NCBI GenBank assembly: GCA_965222215.1
Contig: OZ244931.1
Coordinates: 3,038,001-3,102,000, forward strand
Origin: JABJAG01 sp965222215
GTDB lineage: Bacteria > Pseudomonadota > Alphaproteobacteria > UBA6615
DNA length: 64,000 bases
Reading direction: 5' to 3'
Positions 25,744-33,528 of the stretch are shown here, piece by piece (position 1 is the first letter of the stretch; each line of letters opens with the position of its first letter). The translations under genes and the position numbers were made by a program. Below the pieces are notes generated by a model. The model was not told where the DNA came from and searched no databases. It saw nothing but the letters and a program-made list of their open reading frames with translations.

Positions 25744-26283
25744 ATGTCCACGGACGATCTGGAAACCCGGCTTTCGGCCCAACCCCGCCTGGCACCCGCG
25801 CTGGCCTTCGTCGCCGCGGCAGCGATGCTCGCGGGTGCATGGGGGTTCCAGCTCATCGGCGGCCTGCAGCCCTGCGCGCTCTGCCTCTACCAGCGCTGGC
25901 CGTACTGGGCCGTGATCGGCATCGCGGGCATCGCCGTGCTCACCGCCCGCCGTCTGGGACCGCGCGGCATTGCATTGATCGCAGCCATTTGCGCTCTGGT
26001 GTTCGCCGCCGGGGCGGCGGTCGCCGGGTTCCATGTCGGGGTCGAACAGGGCTGGTGGGAAGGCCTCGCGGCGTGCGGCGGCGGGGGCGGCAACCTGAAC
26101 GACCCGAACCTGTCCATCGAGGAACTCAAGGCGCGGCTCTTCGCCACCGAGATCGTGCGGTGCGACGAGGTGCCATGGTCCCTGTTCGGCATTTCACTGG
26201 CAGGCTACAATTTCCTGGCCTCGCTCGCGTTCGCGGCGGCATCGCTGTGGGCGGCGCGGGCCATCTGGCGGAAGACGGCATGA
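25744..26283 (+). CDS. dsbB: Disulfide bond formation protein DsbB
   Basis: A 179-residue, four-segment membrane protein of the DsbB family, which reoxidises periplasmic DsbA and passes electrons to quinone. The N-terminal periplasmic pair is C44-x-x-C47 in PCALCLYQRWPYW. The second pair is C111 (AACGGGGG) and C140 (VRCDEVPW) in the larger loop. The conserved arginine of the quinone site follows in QRW. Its stop overlaps the coq7 start by four bases (ATGA), tying a quinone-using enzyme to a quinone-making one. Confidence 0.9.
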   Translation: MSTDDLETRLSAQPRLAPALAFVAAAAMLAGAWGFQLIGGLQPCALCLYQRWPYWAVIGIAGIAVLTARRLGPRGIALIAAICALVFAAGAAVAGFHVGVEQGWWEGLAACGGGGGNLNDPNLSIEELKARLFATEIVRCDEVPWSLFGISLAGYNFLASLAFAAASLWAARAIWRKTA

Positions 26284-26852
26284 GCGACGAGACCCCGCGC
26301 GTGAGGAAAACCGGCGAGGACCGGCTGCCGGGCGATCCCGGCACGGCGGAAATGATCGCGCGGATGATCCGTGTCGACCATGCCGGCGAGTTCGGCGCGG
26401 CGCGCATCTATGAAGGCCAGCTCGCGGTCCTCGGCAACCGTCCGGTCGGCGATACGATCCGTGAGATGGCAGAGCAGGAAGAAAAGCATCTCGCCGCTTT
26501 CGACGAATTGATGGCCGAACGCCGGGTCCGCCCGACCGTGCTGTCGCCGGTATGGCATGCGGCCGGCTACGCGCTGGGTGCCGTCACGGCCGCCATGGGC
26601 GAGCGCGCGGCAATGGCCTGCACGGTCGCGGTCGAGGAAGTGATCGCGGACCACTACGCCGAACAGGCAGCAAAGCTGGGCGACGACGAGGCCGAATTGC
26701 GCGACCTGATCGAGGAGTTCCGCGAGGACGAGATCGGGCACAAGGACACCGGCCTCGAACACGACGCGGAACGGACACCGGGCTACCGGCTGCTGTCGAA
26801 GGCCATCAAGGCCGGCTCCCGCACCGCCATCTGGCTGTCGACGCGGTACTAG
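26280..26852 (+). CDS. coq7: Demethoxyubiquinone hydroxylase (COQ7 family)
   Basis: A 190-residue di-iron carboxylate hydroxylase, which adds the C6 hydroxyl in ubiquinone synthesis. The iron ligands are visible in two ExxH repeats: RVDHAGEFGAARIYEGQLAV and EQEEKHLAAFDEL in the first half, and EEVIADHYAEQ and REDEIGHKDTGLEH in the second. Membrane association is by the amphipathic helix near HAAGYALGAVTAAMG. Coupled to dsbB. It ends with a typical KAGSRTAIWLSTRY tail. Confidence 0.93.
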   Translation: MSDETPRVRKTGEDRLPGDPGTAEMIARMIRVDHAGEFGAARIYEGQLAVLGNRPVGDTIREMAEQEEKHLAAFDELMAERRVRPTVLSPVWHAAGYALGAVTAAMGERAAMACTVAVEEVIADHYAEQAAKLGDDEAELRDLIEEFREDEIGHKDTGLEHDAERTPGYRLLSKAIKAGSRTAIWLSTRY

Positions 26853-26867
26853 GGTTCGTATCACTGA

Positions 26868-26960
26868 CCGTCATTCCTGCGAAGGCAGGAATCCATTATC
26901 GCCGATGCCTGACCGGGTAGCCGCCCATGTTTATGGACCCCTGCCTGCGCAGGGGTGACG
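26868..26960. repeat. Intergenic repeat, family C copy 1
   Basis: CCGTCATTCCTGCGAAGGCA at one end and GCCTGCGCAGGGGTGACG at the other, around a centre containing CCATTATCGCCGATGCC and ATGGACCCCTG. The reverse complement of this whole arrangement, centre included, is found at 30261-30387. First of three different repeats filling the 350-base gap after coq7. Confidence 0.75.
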
Positions 26961-26993
26961 AATGATGGAGTATCAACCGCCGGAAAAACCCCT

Positions 26994-27079
26994 CGTCATT
27001 GCGAGCCGCCGGCGAAGCAATCCAGAGCGGTCCTGCCCCGGCCCAGGATTGCCGCGTCGCTCCGCGCCTCGCAATGACG
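26994..27079. repeat. GCAATCCAG palindromic repeat, family A copy 5
   Basis: CGTCATTGCGAGCCGCCGGC, GAAGCAATCCAGAGCGG, a GC-rich centre, CCAGGATTGCCGCGTCGC and CTCGCAATGACG. Lies between a family C and a family B element in the gap between coq7 and the HNH pseudogene. Confidence 0.8.
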
Positions 27080-27110
27080 GTCTGCGCATTAGGTAAACCA
27101 CCACACAGCC

Positions 27111-27183
27111 GTCATGCGCGGACTTGATCCGCGCATCCCGTCTCGGTCGGTGCGGAGATACCCGGGTCAAGACCCGGCATGAG
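27111..27183. repeat. Palindromic intergenic repeat, family B copy 2
   Basis: GTCATGCGCGGACTTGATCC at the left and GTCAAGACCCGGCATGA at the right around a CGTCTCGGTCGG-type centre, like the copy at 720-792. It lies just beyond the stop of the HNH pseudogene. Confidence 0.75.
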
Positions 27184-27203
27184 GCGTGGGACCGGGCCCG
27201 TGA

Positions 27204-27766
27204 CTAGCCCTCCAGCTCGGTATCCCAGTAGAGGTAGTCGCTCCAGCTTTCGTGGAGGAAGTTCGGCGGGAAGGCGCGGCCGTTCTCGATCAGCTCGTGC
27301 GTACTCGGCTGACGCGGGGCGTTGAGCAAGGTCATGCCTGCTTCCTTCGGCGTCCGGTTGGCCTTGCGCAGGTTCCAGTCGCTCGATGCGGTGACGACGT
27401 TTTCCCAGGTTGTGCGGCCGCCGCGCGAGCGCGGGATCACGTGATCGAACGTCAGTTCGTGCGCCGGCAGCCGCTGGCCCGAATACTGGCAGGTGAAGCG
27501 GTCGCGCAGGGAAGACGTTAAACCGGGTAAACGCCGGGCGCTCGGCCGGGCGGATGTATTCCTTGAGGGAGACAACGCTCGGGAGAGCGATTTCGAGGCT
27601 GGGCGAACGGATAACCCCGGTCGTACTCGGCAACCGTGTTGACGCGGCCCATGAGGGTCGCCTTCACCGCCTCCTGCCAGGGCCAGATCGACAGCGGGAA
27701 ATAACTCAGGGGCCGAAAATCGGCGTTGAGTACCAGGGCCGGACAACTGTCCAACGCGCCGTCCAT
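27204..27766 (-). pseudogene. HNH endonuclease, two frameshifts and lost zinc cysteines
   Basis: Joined across three frames, the gene encodes a complete alphaproteobacterial HNH endonuclease: MDGALDSCPALVLNADFRPL and YFPLSIWPWQEAVKA (frame 1), VIRSPSLEIALPSVVSLKEY to FTRFNVF (frame 2), then LRDRFTCQY, LTFDHVIPRSRGGRTTWENV and FPPNFLHESWSDYLYWDTEL (frame 3). The shifts fall in a CCCC run (27615-27618) and a GGG run (27509-27511), each as if one extra base were present. In the family the HNH core is braced by two CxxC zinc pairs; here CQYS and ASSDWN replace CQYC and ACxxCN, so three of four cysteines are gone. The DH/N core is intact. True decay or sequence error cannot be separated here. Confidence 0.85.
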
Positions 27767-27807
27767 AACTCCCCTCCCCGGGCCGTTCGCCGACGATCGC
27801 TGGCGAG

Positions 27808-27836
27808 ATACTAGGAAGCCGTGCGATTCAGGGCAA
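27808..27836 (-). promoter_or_regulatory. Promoter of the HNH endonuclease gene
   Basis: Minus strand TTGCCC, 17-base spacer, TAGTAT, about 40 bases before the ATG at 27766, which itself has a strong GGGGAGGGGAG ribosome binding site. Control signals look intact although the reading frame is broken. Confidence 0.6.
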
Positions 27837-27909
27837 AGGGTTTTCGCGCACGGTTTTGATTTTTTCCTTCAATCACAACAGGTTGTAAGAAAACCGTCAT
27901 CAACGGAAA

Positions 27910-28566
27910 CTAGCCGAACACCCGCGTGAGCATCGCGACGGCGCGTTCGATGCCGTCCTCGTCGATCCCGTGGCCGAGGCCCGGCCGAGACACCGCCTCC
28001 ACCGACACGCCCGCCCCCTTCAGGGCCGCTTCCGCCGCCGGGAGCGCGCTATGGGGCACGATCTCGTCGGCCTCGCCGTGGACGAGAAGCACCGGCGGCT
28101 TCACCGTGACCTCGTCCCCCAGCGATTCCGGCGCGGCGAGCAGGCCCGAATATCCCATCACCGCCGCCGGTGCTGTCTGGCGCCGCAACCCGACATGCAG
28201 CGCCATCATGCAGCCCTGGCTGAACCCGAACAGCGCGAGGTCGGCGTCCGTCAGGCCGTGTCGCGCGAGATGGTGATCGAGAAAATCGTCTACCGCCGGC
28301 GCAGCCGAGCGGACACCCGCCGCGATGCTCTCCGGCGTGCGTTCCAGCAGCGAGAACCACTGCAGGCCGACCGGCGCCATGTCGACAGGATGCGGTGCAT
28401 CGGGCGCGAGGAACAACGCATCGGGCAGGTGCGGCGCGATGAACGGCGCGAGGCCGATCAGGTCCTGCCCGTTCGCGCCGCGCCCGTGCAGGAAAACGAC
28501 AAGCTGTTTCGGGCCGCCGCCGGACGCGGGACCGTAACTCGGGCCGGACAGTTGCGGGTCGGTCAT
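27910..28566 (-). CDS. Phospholipase/carboxylesterase family alpha/beta hydrolase (YpfH-like)
   Basis: A 218-residue soluble esterase with the oxyanion region VVFLHGRGANGQDL near residues 23-36, nucleophile elbow LFGFSQGCMM (Ser near 116), an acid in HGEADEIVPHS and the histidine in PGLGHGID. This is the carboxylesterase/acyl-protein thioesterase group; the natural substrate is unknown. Eighteen bases downstream of alkA on the same strand, so probably co-transcribed. Confidence 0.87.
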   Translation of the reverse strand: MTDPQLSGPSYGPASGGGPKQLVVFLHGRGANGQDLIGLAPFIAPHLPDALFLAPDAPHPVDMAPVGLQWFSLLERTPESIAAGVRSAAPAVDDFLDHHLARHGLTDADLALFGFSQGCMMALHVGLRRQTAPAAVMGYSGLLAAPESLGDEVTVKPPVLLVHGEADEIVPHSALPAAEAALKGAGVSVEAVSRPGLGHGIDEDGIERAVAMLTRVFG

Positions 28567-28583
28567 GATGCGTAAACTCCGTG

Positions 28584-29198
28584 TCAGATCGCTTCAATAT
28601 GATAGGCGTGCCAGAGCAGACGCGCGGCCGCGCTTCGCCAGGGCCGCCATTGTTCGGCTTCCTCGCGCAACTGCTTCGGTGTCCAGCGGGTGCCGTCGCC
28701 GAGGTGCCGCCCCGCCGATGCGACCAGCGCCAGGTCGTCGGCGGGCATCACGTCCGGACGGCCGAGCGCAAACAGCAGGTAGCACTCCGCACTCCAGCGC
28801 CCGATGCCCTTGAGGTCGACCAGCGACGCGATGGCGTCTTCGTCTTCCATACGGCGAAGCCTGTTGAGGTCGAGGCCGCCGCTGACCACGGCTTCGGCCA
28901 GGCCGCGCCCATAGGCGACCTTCTGGCGGCTGAGGCCCAGCGCACGCAAGTCGTCGTCGTCCATCGCGACGAAGCCGGCCGGGTCTGCGGCGACACCGGC
29001 GTCTTCCATCCGCTTCCAGATCGCGGCCGCGGCGTGAGTCGAAAGCTGCTGGCCGACGATCACGCGGAGCAACGTCGCGAAGCCGGGCGGGCGCACGCGC
29101 GGACCGGGCGTGCCCGCCGCCTCCCACAGCTCGGCCATGCGCGGGTCGAGCTTGCCCAGTTCCGTCAGGCCCGCCTCTAGCCGTTTGCGCGTTTTCAT
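28584..29198 (-). CDS. DNA-3-methyladenine glycosylase II (AlkA family)
   Basis: A 204-residue base-excision glycosylase of the helix-hairpin-helix superfamily. VIVGQQLSTHAAAAIWKRM near residues 46-64 is a family signature; the HhH is LVDLKGIGRWSAECYLLFAL near 127-146; the catalytic aspartate is in MPADDLALV shortly after. It lacks the extra N-terminal domain of E. coli AlkA, as do many short homologues. The ATG at 29198 (MKTRKRLEAGL) starts the first credible part; a longer frame continues through the divergent gluQ gene and is a shadow. Confidence 0.9.
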   Translation of the reverse strand: MKTRKRLEAGLTELGKLDPRMAELWEAAGTPGPRVRPPGFATLLRVIVGQQLSTHAAAAIWKRMEDAGVAADPAGFVAMDDDDLRALGLSRQKVAYGRGLAEAVVSGGLDLNRLRRMEDEDAIASLVDLKGIGRWSAECYLLFALGRPDVMPADDLALVASAGRHLGDGTRWTPKQLREEAEQWRPWRSAAARLLWHAYHIEAI

Positions 29199-29279
29199 CG
29201 CATCATGATTCCTGCGTTGCGCGCCTGCGCGCGTCGGCCCACCCATACCGCGCCTGCGGCAGCGGTCCAAGGAAGTTGA

Positions 29280-30203
29280 ATGAACGAGCCCGCGCCACCC
29301 GAAAACGCCACCGGCGGACGGCCGGTCGTGACCCGCTTCGCGCCCTCGCCCACCGGATATCTTCACCTCGGCCATGCCTATTCGGCGCTGTTCGCCTGGC
29401 GGCTCGCGGCATCGTCGGGCGGGAAATTCATGCTCCGGATCGAGGATATCGACCCGGGCCGGTGCCGCCCCGAGTTCGAGGACGCCATCATCGGGGATCT
29501 CGCCTGGCTTGGCGTCACGTGGGAGGAACCCGTCCTGCGCCAGTCCGAGCGGCTCGACAACTACGCCGACGCGCTCGACCGCCTCGACGCGGATGGACTT
29601 CTCTACCCGTGTTTTTGCACCCGGTCGGATATCAACGCCGAGATCAAGAAAGCGGGCGCCGCGCCCCATCTGCGCCACCACGGGCCGGACGGTCCGGTTT
29701 ATCCCGGGATCTGCAAGCGCCTCGAGCCGCAGGAGCGCCAGGATCGCATCGACGGCGGCGAACCGCATGCATTGCGGCTGGACATGGAGGCCGCGCTCGA
29801 ACGGACCGGCCCGCTGACATGGTTCGACCGGACCCGCGGCGAGCAGGTCGCGCGGCCGGACCTGTTCGGCGACATCGTGCTGGCGCGCAAGGATGTGGCG
29901 ACGAGTTACCACCTGGCCGTCACCGTCGACGACGACGCGCAGGGCGTGAACCTGGTGACCCGGGGCGAAGACCTGTTCGCGGCGAGCCATGTGCATCGCC
30001 TGCTGCAGGCGCTGCTCGGCCTCGACGTGCCCGAGTGGCACCACACGCCGCTGCTGTCGAACAACAAAGGCAAGCGCCTCGCCAAGCGCGACAAGGCCTT
30101 CACCCTGCGCGCGATGCGCGAGGCCGGAACCGACCCCGAGGAAATCTGGGCCATGTCGATCCGCCAGATCGCCCGCCAGGCCGCCGCCGTGGACGGGATC
30201 TAG
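29280..30203 (+). CDS. gluQ: Glutamyl-Q tRNA(Asp) synthetase
   Basis: A 307-residue truncated glutamyl-tRNA-synthetase paralogue, which attaches glutamate to the queuosine base of tRNA-Asp. The class I HIGH-type site is RFAPSPTGYLHLGHAYSALF; the KMSKS-type loop is KGKRLAKRDKAF near the end; the zinc site is CFCTRSD with YPGICKR. The anticodon-binding domain of full GluRS is missing, as expected for this enzyme. Divergent from alkA. Confidence 0.93.
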   Translation: MNEPAPPENATGGRPVVTRFAPSPTGYLHLGHAYSALFAWRLAASSGGKFMLRIEDIDPGRCRPEFEDAIIGDLAWLGVTWEEPVLRQSERLDNYADALDRLDADGLLYPCFCTRSDINAEIKKAGAAPHLRHHGPDGPVYPGICKRLEPQERQDRIDGGEPHALRLDMEAALERTGPLTWFDRTRGEQVARPDLFGDIVLARKDVATSYHLAVTVDDDAQGVNLVTRGEDLFAASHVHRLLQALLGLDVPEWHHTPLLSNNKGKRLAKRDKAFTLRAMREAGTDPEEIWAMSIRQIARQAAAVDGI

Positions 30204-30260
30204 AAATACCTCCGTCAACCTGCGCGCTGAAACGTGCCCGCCGCCGTCGCCTTTCCTCGA

Positions 30261-30387
30261 TCGTCACCCCTGCGCCCGCCGTCGCGCTTCGCGCTATGGC
30301 CGGATAAAGACGCAGGGGTCCATTGACTCAGGAGGTGACCCGGTCGGGCATCGGCGATAATGGGTCCCTGCCTTCGCAGGGACGACG
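30261..30387. repeat. Intergenic repeat, family C copy 2 (inverted relative to copy 1)
   Basis: CGTCACCCCTGCG at the left, CGCAGGGGTCCATTGA and GGCATCGGCGATAATGG in the middle, and CCTTCGCAGGGACGACG at the right. Read in reverse complement it follows the order of the element at 26868-26960, including the GATAATGG core. The two flank a 3.3-kb segment (HNH pseudogene to gluQ) in opposite orientation. Confidence 0.72.
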
Positions 30388-30431
30388 ATGGGAGGGGGCG
30401 ATGGGTCGAAGCCGGCCCCGACCAGCCTCGG

Positions 30432-31283
30432 TCAGCTCCACGCCCGCAGGCCGTGGACGAGCTTGCCGTAGTCGGGACGGTCCGGTTCGACCAGACCGTG
30501 GCGGATCGCGAAATCGATGATCACGAGATTGACGTTGAACTTGAACTCGTCGGTCTCGTCGACGACACGCAGCGCCTGGCGCGCCGGCCAGCGCACGAAG
30601 CCGCTGATCTCGCCGTCGGCATTCACCGGTTCGAAATCACCGGGCAATTTCAGGTCGAACACAAACAGCATGTCGCGCCGCAGGCCGCGGTCGGTGGTCA
30701 GCATGTAGCTCACCATCCCGGTTGGAATAGCGGTGCGCGCCAGATCCTCCGGTACCGAGGCCTCCTCGGCCGCTTCCTTAAGGACATTGTCCATCAGAGA
30801 CAGTCCGACCGGCTGGCCGCCGGCGACCATGTTATCGAGCTTGCCGGGCGCGACTTCTCGATCCTTTGAGCGCACACCGACCCACAATTCGGGACCGTCG
30901 GGCGTATCCACATATCCGTTTACATGGACGCCATAGGACGTAACGCCGAAGGCCTGGAGCCAGGCCCGGTCGATGCGCAGGAGGGTCGGATCGCCGAACT
31001 TCTCCGCGACCGGACAGAGCTCCTTGCGGTTGCGCGGCAAGGCCTGCTGCACAACAAGAGCCGCCCCGGCCTCCGCCAACGCCTTCGAGCGGGCCTCGAC
31101 GTCACCGACGCTGTCGCGGAACGACAGCGAATCCTTCTTCACATCGAAATACTGGTGCCAGCGCGTCATGCGGTCGGCCAGATCGTCGCTCACCCAGCCG
31201 ACCTGGGCACCCGCGATCCGGAACGGAATACGGCCGTCAAGATCGTGGGTGTTGCACGCGACGATGTGGTCGTACAGCGCCAT
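30432..31283 (-). CDS. Nudix hydrolase with N-terminal DUF4743 domain
   Basis: A 283-residue protein: residues 1-115 match the DUF4743 domain found before Nudix domains of the plant/fungal thiamine-pyrophosphokinase-related type (MALYDHIVACNTHDLDGRIP, VGWVSDDLADRM). Residues 115-260 are the Nudix domain, with VAGGQPVGLSLMDNVLKEAA plus EEAS as a degenerate Nudix box. It should cleave a nucleoside-diphosphate-linked compound, substrate unknown. Both halves are intact. Confidence 0.87.
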   Translation of the reverse strand: MALYDHIVACNTHDLDGRIPFRIAGAQVGWVSDDLADRMTRWHQYFDVKKDSLSFRDSVGDVEARSKALAEAGAALVVQQALPRNRKELCPVAEKFGDPTLLRIDRAWLQAFGVTSYGVHVNGYVDTPDGPELWVGVRSKDREVAPGKLDNMVAGGQPVGLSLMDNVLKEAAEEASVPEDLARTAIPTGMVSYMLTTDRGLRRDMLFVFDLKLPGDFEPVNADGEISGFVRWPARQALRVVDETDEFKFNVNLVIIDFAIRHGLVEPDRPDYGKLVHGLRAWS

Positions 31284-31298
31284 CAGCGCGCAACCGGC

Positions 31299-31619
31299 CT
31301 ACGCGGTTGCAGCAAACCGCTTTTCCGACACGAGGACCTGCTGGACACCGAAGATCGTGCGCATGGCTTCTGCGATTTGCATGGCCAGCGCCTGGTCCAG
31401 TTCAGAGGTCTCGATATCGATGTAAACATCGTTCCGCTCCGTGCCGGTGCGCGCGCTGTGCCAGCGATCGGGCATCAGGCCGCGCTTGGCCCACAGTTCC
31501 ATGATTCGCGGCACGAGTCCCGGGTCCGCGACACCCGACACGGCAAAACAGTGCACGGGCAACGTGGTTCGACTTCGGCTTTCGAAAGATTCAGATGTTT
31601 GATCGGTTGCTAAGGACAT
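31299..31619 (-). CDS. Small ACT-like protein
   Basis: A 106-residue protein. The core LPVHCFAVSGVADPGLVPRI, then MELWAKRGLMPDRWHSA, VYIDIETSELDQALAMQIAE and FGVQQVLVSEKRF has the beta-alpha-beta-beta-alpha-beta order of an ACT domain. Free-standing ACT proteins usually sense amino acids or act as partners of enzymes. The ATG at 31619 was preferred to one 29 codons upstream because conservation-like pattern starts here; the ribosome site is weak. Fifteen bases from the Nudix gene on the same strand, so probably co-transcribed. Confidence 0.6.
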   Translation of the reverse strand: MSLATDQTSESFESRSRTTLPVHCFAVSGVADPGLVPRIMELWAKRGLMPDRWHSARTGTERNDVYIDIETSELDQALAMQIAEAMRTIFGVQQVLVSEKRFAATA

Positions 31620-31864
31620 GATGACGGCTCTCAGTTCGAATTGGCAGTGTGCAAGCACGAGTTCCCGGTCGCCGCGCGGTAAGTCGCGCGTACGCCGGGC
31701 TGCCAATAAGAATGATCTGCATGCCGTTCATAGCGCGCGGACACTACGAAATAGGGACCGAATCGTCAATATTGAGTGCGAACTCCGCACAAATCCGGGC
31801 GCGCCGAAGCGTCACAGCACCTGCCCTCTCGTCACCCCAGCCCCACGGGGATATGATCCCCGCC

Positions 31865-32068
31865 ATGAATATCTTGGCAATTATCCTGGCCATTGCGCTG
31901 GCCGCCGTGGTGGTCGTGCTTGTCGTCGGCGTCATGGCCATGGCGCGGGGCGGCGAATTCAACCGCAAGCACGGCAACACCATGATGCGCCTGCGCGTCG
32001 GCCTTCAGGCGTTCGCCGTCGTGCTCGTGCTGTTGTTCCTGCTGGTGGCATCCCAGGGCGGCGGCTGA
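31865..32068 (+). CDS. Twin-transmembrane HIG1-like protein
   Basis: A 67-residue protein made of two membrane helices (ILAIILAIALAAVVVVLVVG and VGLQAFAVVLVLLFLLVAS) joined by the charged loop ARGGEFNRKHGNTMMRLR. Length, loop and location match the small alphaproteobacterial twin-transmembrane/HIG1-domain proteins, related to cytochrome oxidase assembly factors. The cobalamin adenosyltransferase follows two bases after its stop, an arrangement I know from other members of the class. Confidence 0.8.
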   Translation: MNILAIILAIALAAVVVVLVVGVMAMARGGEFNRKHGNTMMRLRVGLQAFAVVLVLLFLLVASQGGG

Positions 32069-32070
32069 CC

Positions 32071-32655
32071 TTGGTCGAACTCGACAAGATCTACACACGC
32101 GGCGGCGACAGCGGCGAAACATCTCTCGGCTCCGGCGCGCGCGTGGCAAAGCACGACCTGCGCGTCGCCGCCTACGGCACCGTCGACGAAACCAACGCCG
32201 CCATCGGCCTGGCCCGGTTGCACACCGCGGGCGATAGCGACACGGACGCCATGCTGTCGCGCATCCAGAACGACCTGTTCGACCTGGGCGCGGACTTGTG
32301 TACGCCCGAGGGCGATGCGCGCGCCGCGCGCAAATCCGAAGGCGCCCTGCGGATCGTGCCGGCGCAGGTCGACCGGCTTGAGCAGGAGATCGACACGCTG
32401 AATGACGGGCTCGAACCGCTGACCTCGTTCATCCTGCCGGGCGGCACGCCTGCCGCGGCACACCTGCACATGGCGCGCACGATCGCGCGACGCGCCGAGC
32501 GGCTTATGACGGACCTTGCCGCACGCGAGGCGGTCAACGAGGCGGCGCTGCGCTACATCAACCGCCTGTCGGACCACCTGTTCGTTCTCGGACGCCATCT
32601 GAACGACGGCGGCAAGTCGGATGTCCTCTGGAAACCCGGCGAAAACCGCGATTGA
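32071..32655 (+). CDS. Cob(I)yrinic acid a,c-diamide adenosyltransferase, PduO type
   Basis: A 194-residue ATP:corrinoid adenosyltransferase, which transfers the 5'-deoxyadenosyl group of ATP to cob(I)alamin. The ATP loop is YTRGGDSGETSLGSG, with NDLFDLGADLCTP, FILPGGTPAAAHLH, ARTIARRAERL and NRLSDHLFVLGRHL as later family blocks. The start is TTG at 32071 (read as Met-Val-Glu-Leu-Asp); the family normally begins at this point. The frame stays open into the upstream gene, which is a shadow. Tightly packed behind the twin-TM gene. Confidence 0.92.
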   Translation: MVELDKIYTRGGDSGETSLGSGARVAKHDLRVAAYGTVDETNAAIGLARLHTAGDSDTDAMLSRIQNDLFDLGADLCTPEGDARAARKSEGALRIVPAQVDRLEQEIDTLNDGLEPLTSFILPGGTPAAAHLHMARTIARRAERLMTDLAAREAVNEAALRYINRLSDHLFVLGRHLNDGGKSDVLWKPGENRD

Positions 32656-32778
32656 CCGCAGCAATAGGGCTATCGCAATCCGTGATCGGGCATGTCCGCC
32701 GCGTTGACTCCCGGTCGCGCCCTCGGGCATGTTGCGGTGCAACAAAAATGATACGCTAACGAAATATACGGGAAGCCC

Positions 32779-33528
32779 ATGAAACTGCTCGTGCCGGTCA
32801 AGCGGGTGATCGACTACAACGTGAAAGTCCGGGTCAAGTCGGACAACACCGGGGTCGAAACCGCCAACGTCAAAATGTCCATGAACCCCTTCGACGAAAT
32901 CGCCGTCGAGGAAGCGGTCCGCATGAAGGAAGCCGGAACGGCTGAGGAAATCGTGGCCGTGTCCCTGGGCGTCCAGCAGTGCCAGGAGACGATCCGCACG
33001 GCGCTGGCGATGGGCGCGGATCGCGGTATCCACGTGAAGACCGACGACGAGTTGCAGCCGCTGGCCGTGGCCAAGCTCCTCAAGGCGCTGGTCGAGAAGG
33101 AATCGCCGGACCTGGTGATCCTCGGCAAGCAGGCCATCGACGACGATTCCAACCAGACCGGCCAGATGCTGGCCGCGCTGCTCGACTGGCCCCAGGGCAC
33201 CTTCGCGTCCGGCATCGAACTCTCCGACGGCAAGGCGAAGGTCGTGCGTGAGGTCGACGGCGGGCTGGAGACCATCGAGATTTCCACCCCGGCCGTGATC
33301 TCCACGGACCTGCGCCTCAATGAGCCGCGCTACGCCTCGCTGCCGAACATCATGAAGGCCAAGAAGAAGCCCATCGACGAATTGACGACGGACGAGCTGG
33401 GCGTCGACGTTGCGCCCCGGCTGGAGACCCTGAAGGTCGAAGAGCCGCCGAAGCGCGAAGCGGGCGTGATGGTCGAGAGCGTCGCCGAACTGGTCGACAA
33501 GCTGAAAAACGAAGCGAAGGTGATCTGA
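32779..33528 (+). CDS. etfB: Electron transfer flavoprotein subunit beta
   Basis: A 249-residue ETF beta subunit, which binds AMP and pairs with the alpha subunit to carry electrons from acyl-CoA dehydrogenases to ETF-ubiquinone oxidoreductase. Seen here are VPVKRVIDYNVKVRVK at the start, the recognition-loop region EPRYASLPNIMKAKKKPID near residues 190-208, and a long C-terminal arm. The stop TGA shares one base with the ATG of etfA. A good AGGGAAG-like site is absent; GGGAAG lies eight bases upstream. Confidence 0.95.
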   Translation: MKLLVPVKRVIDYNVKVRVKSDNTGVETANVKMSMNPFDEIAVEEAVRMKEAGTAEEIVAVSLGVQQCQETIRTALAMGADRGIHVKTDDELQPLAVAKLLKALVEKESPDLVILGKQAIDDDSNQTGQMLAALLDWPQGTFASGIELSDGKAKVVREVDGGLETIEISTPAVISTDLRLNEPRYASLPNIMKAKKKPIDELTTDELGVDVAPRLETLKVEEPPKREAGVMVESVAELVDKLKNEAKVI

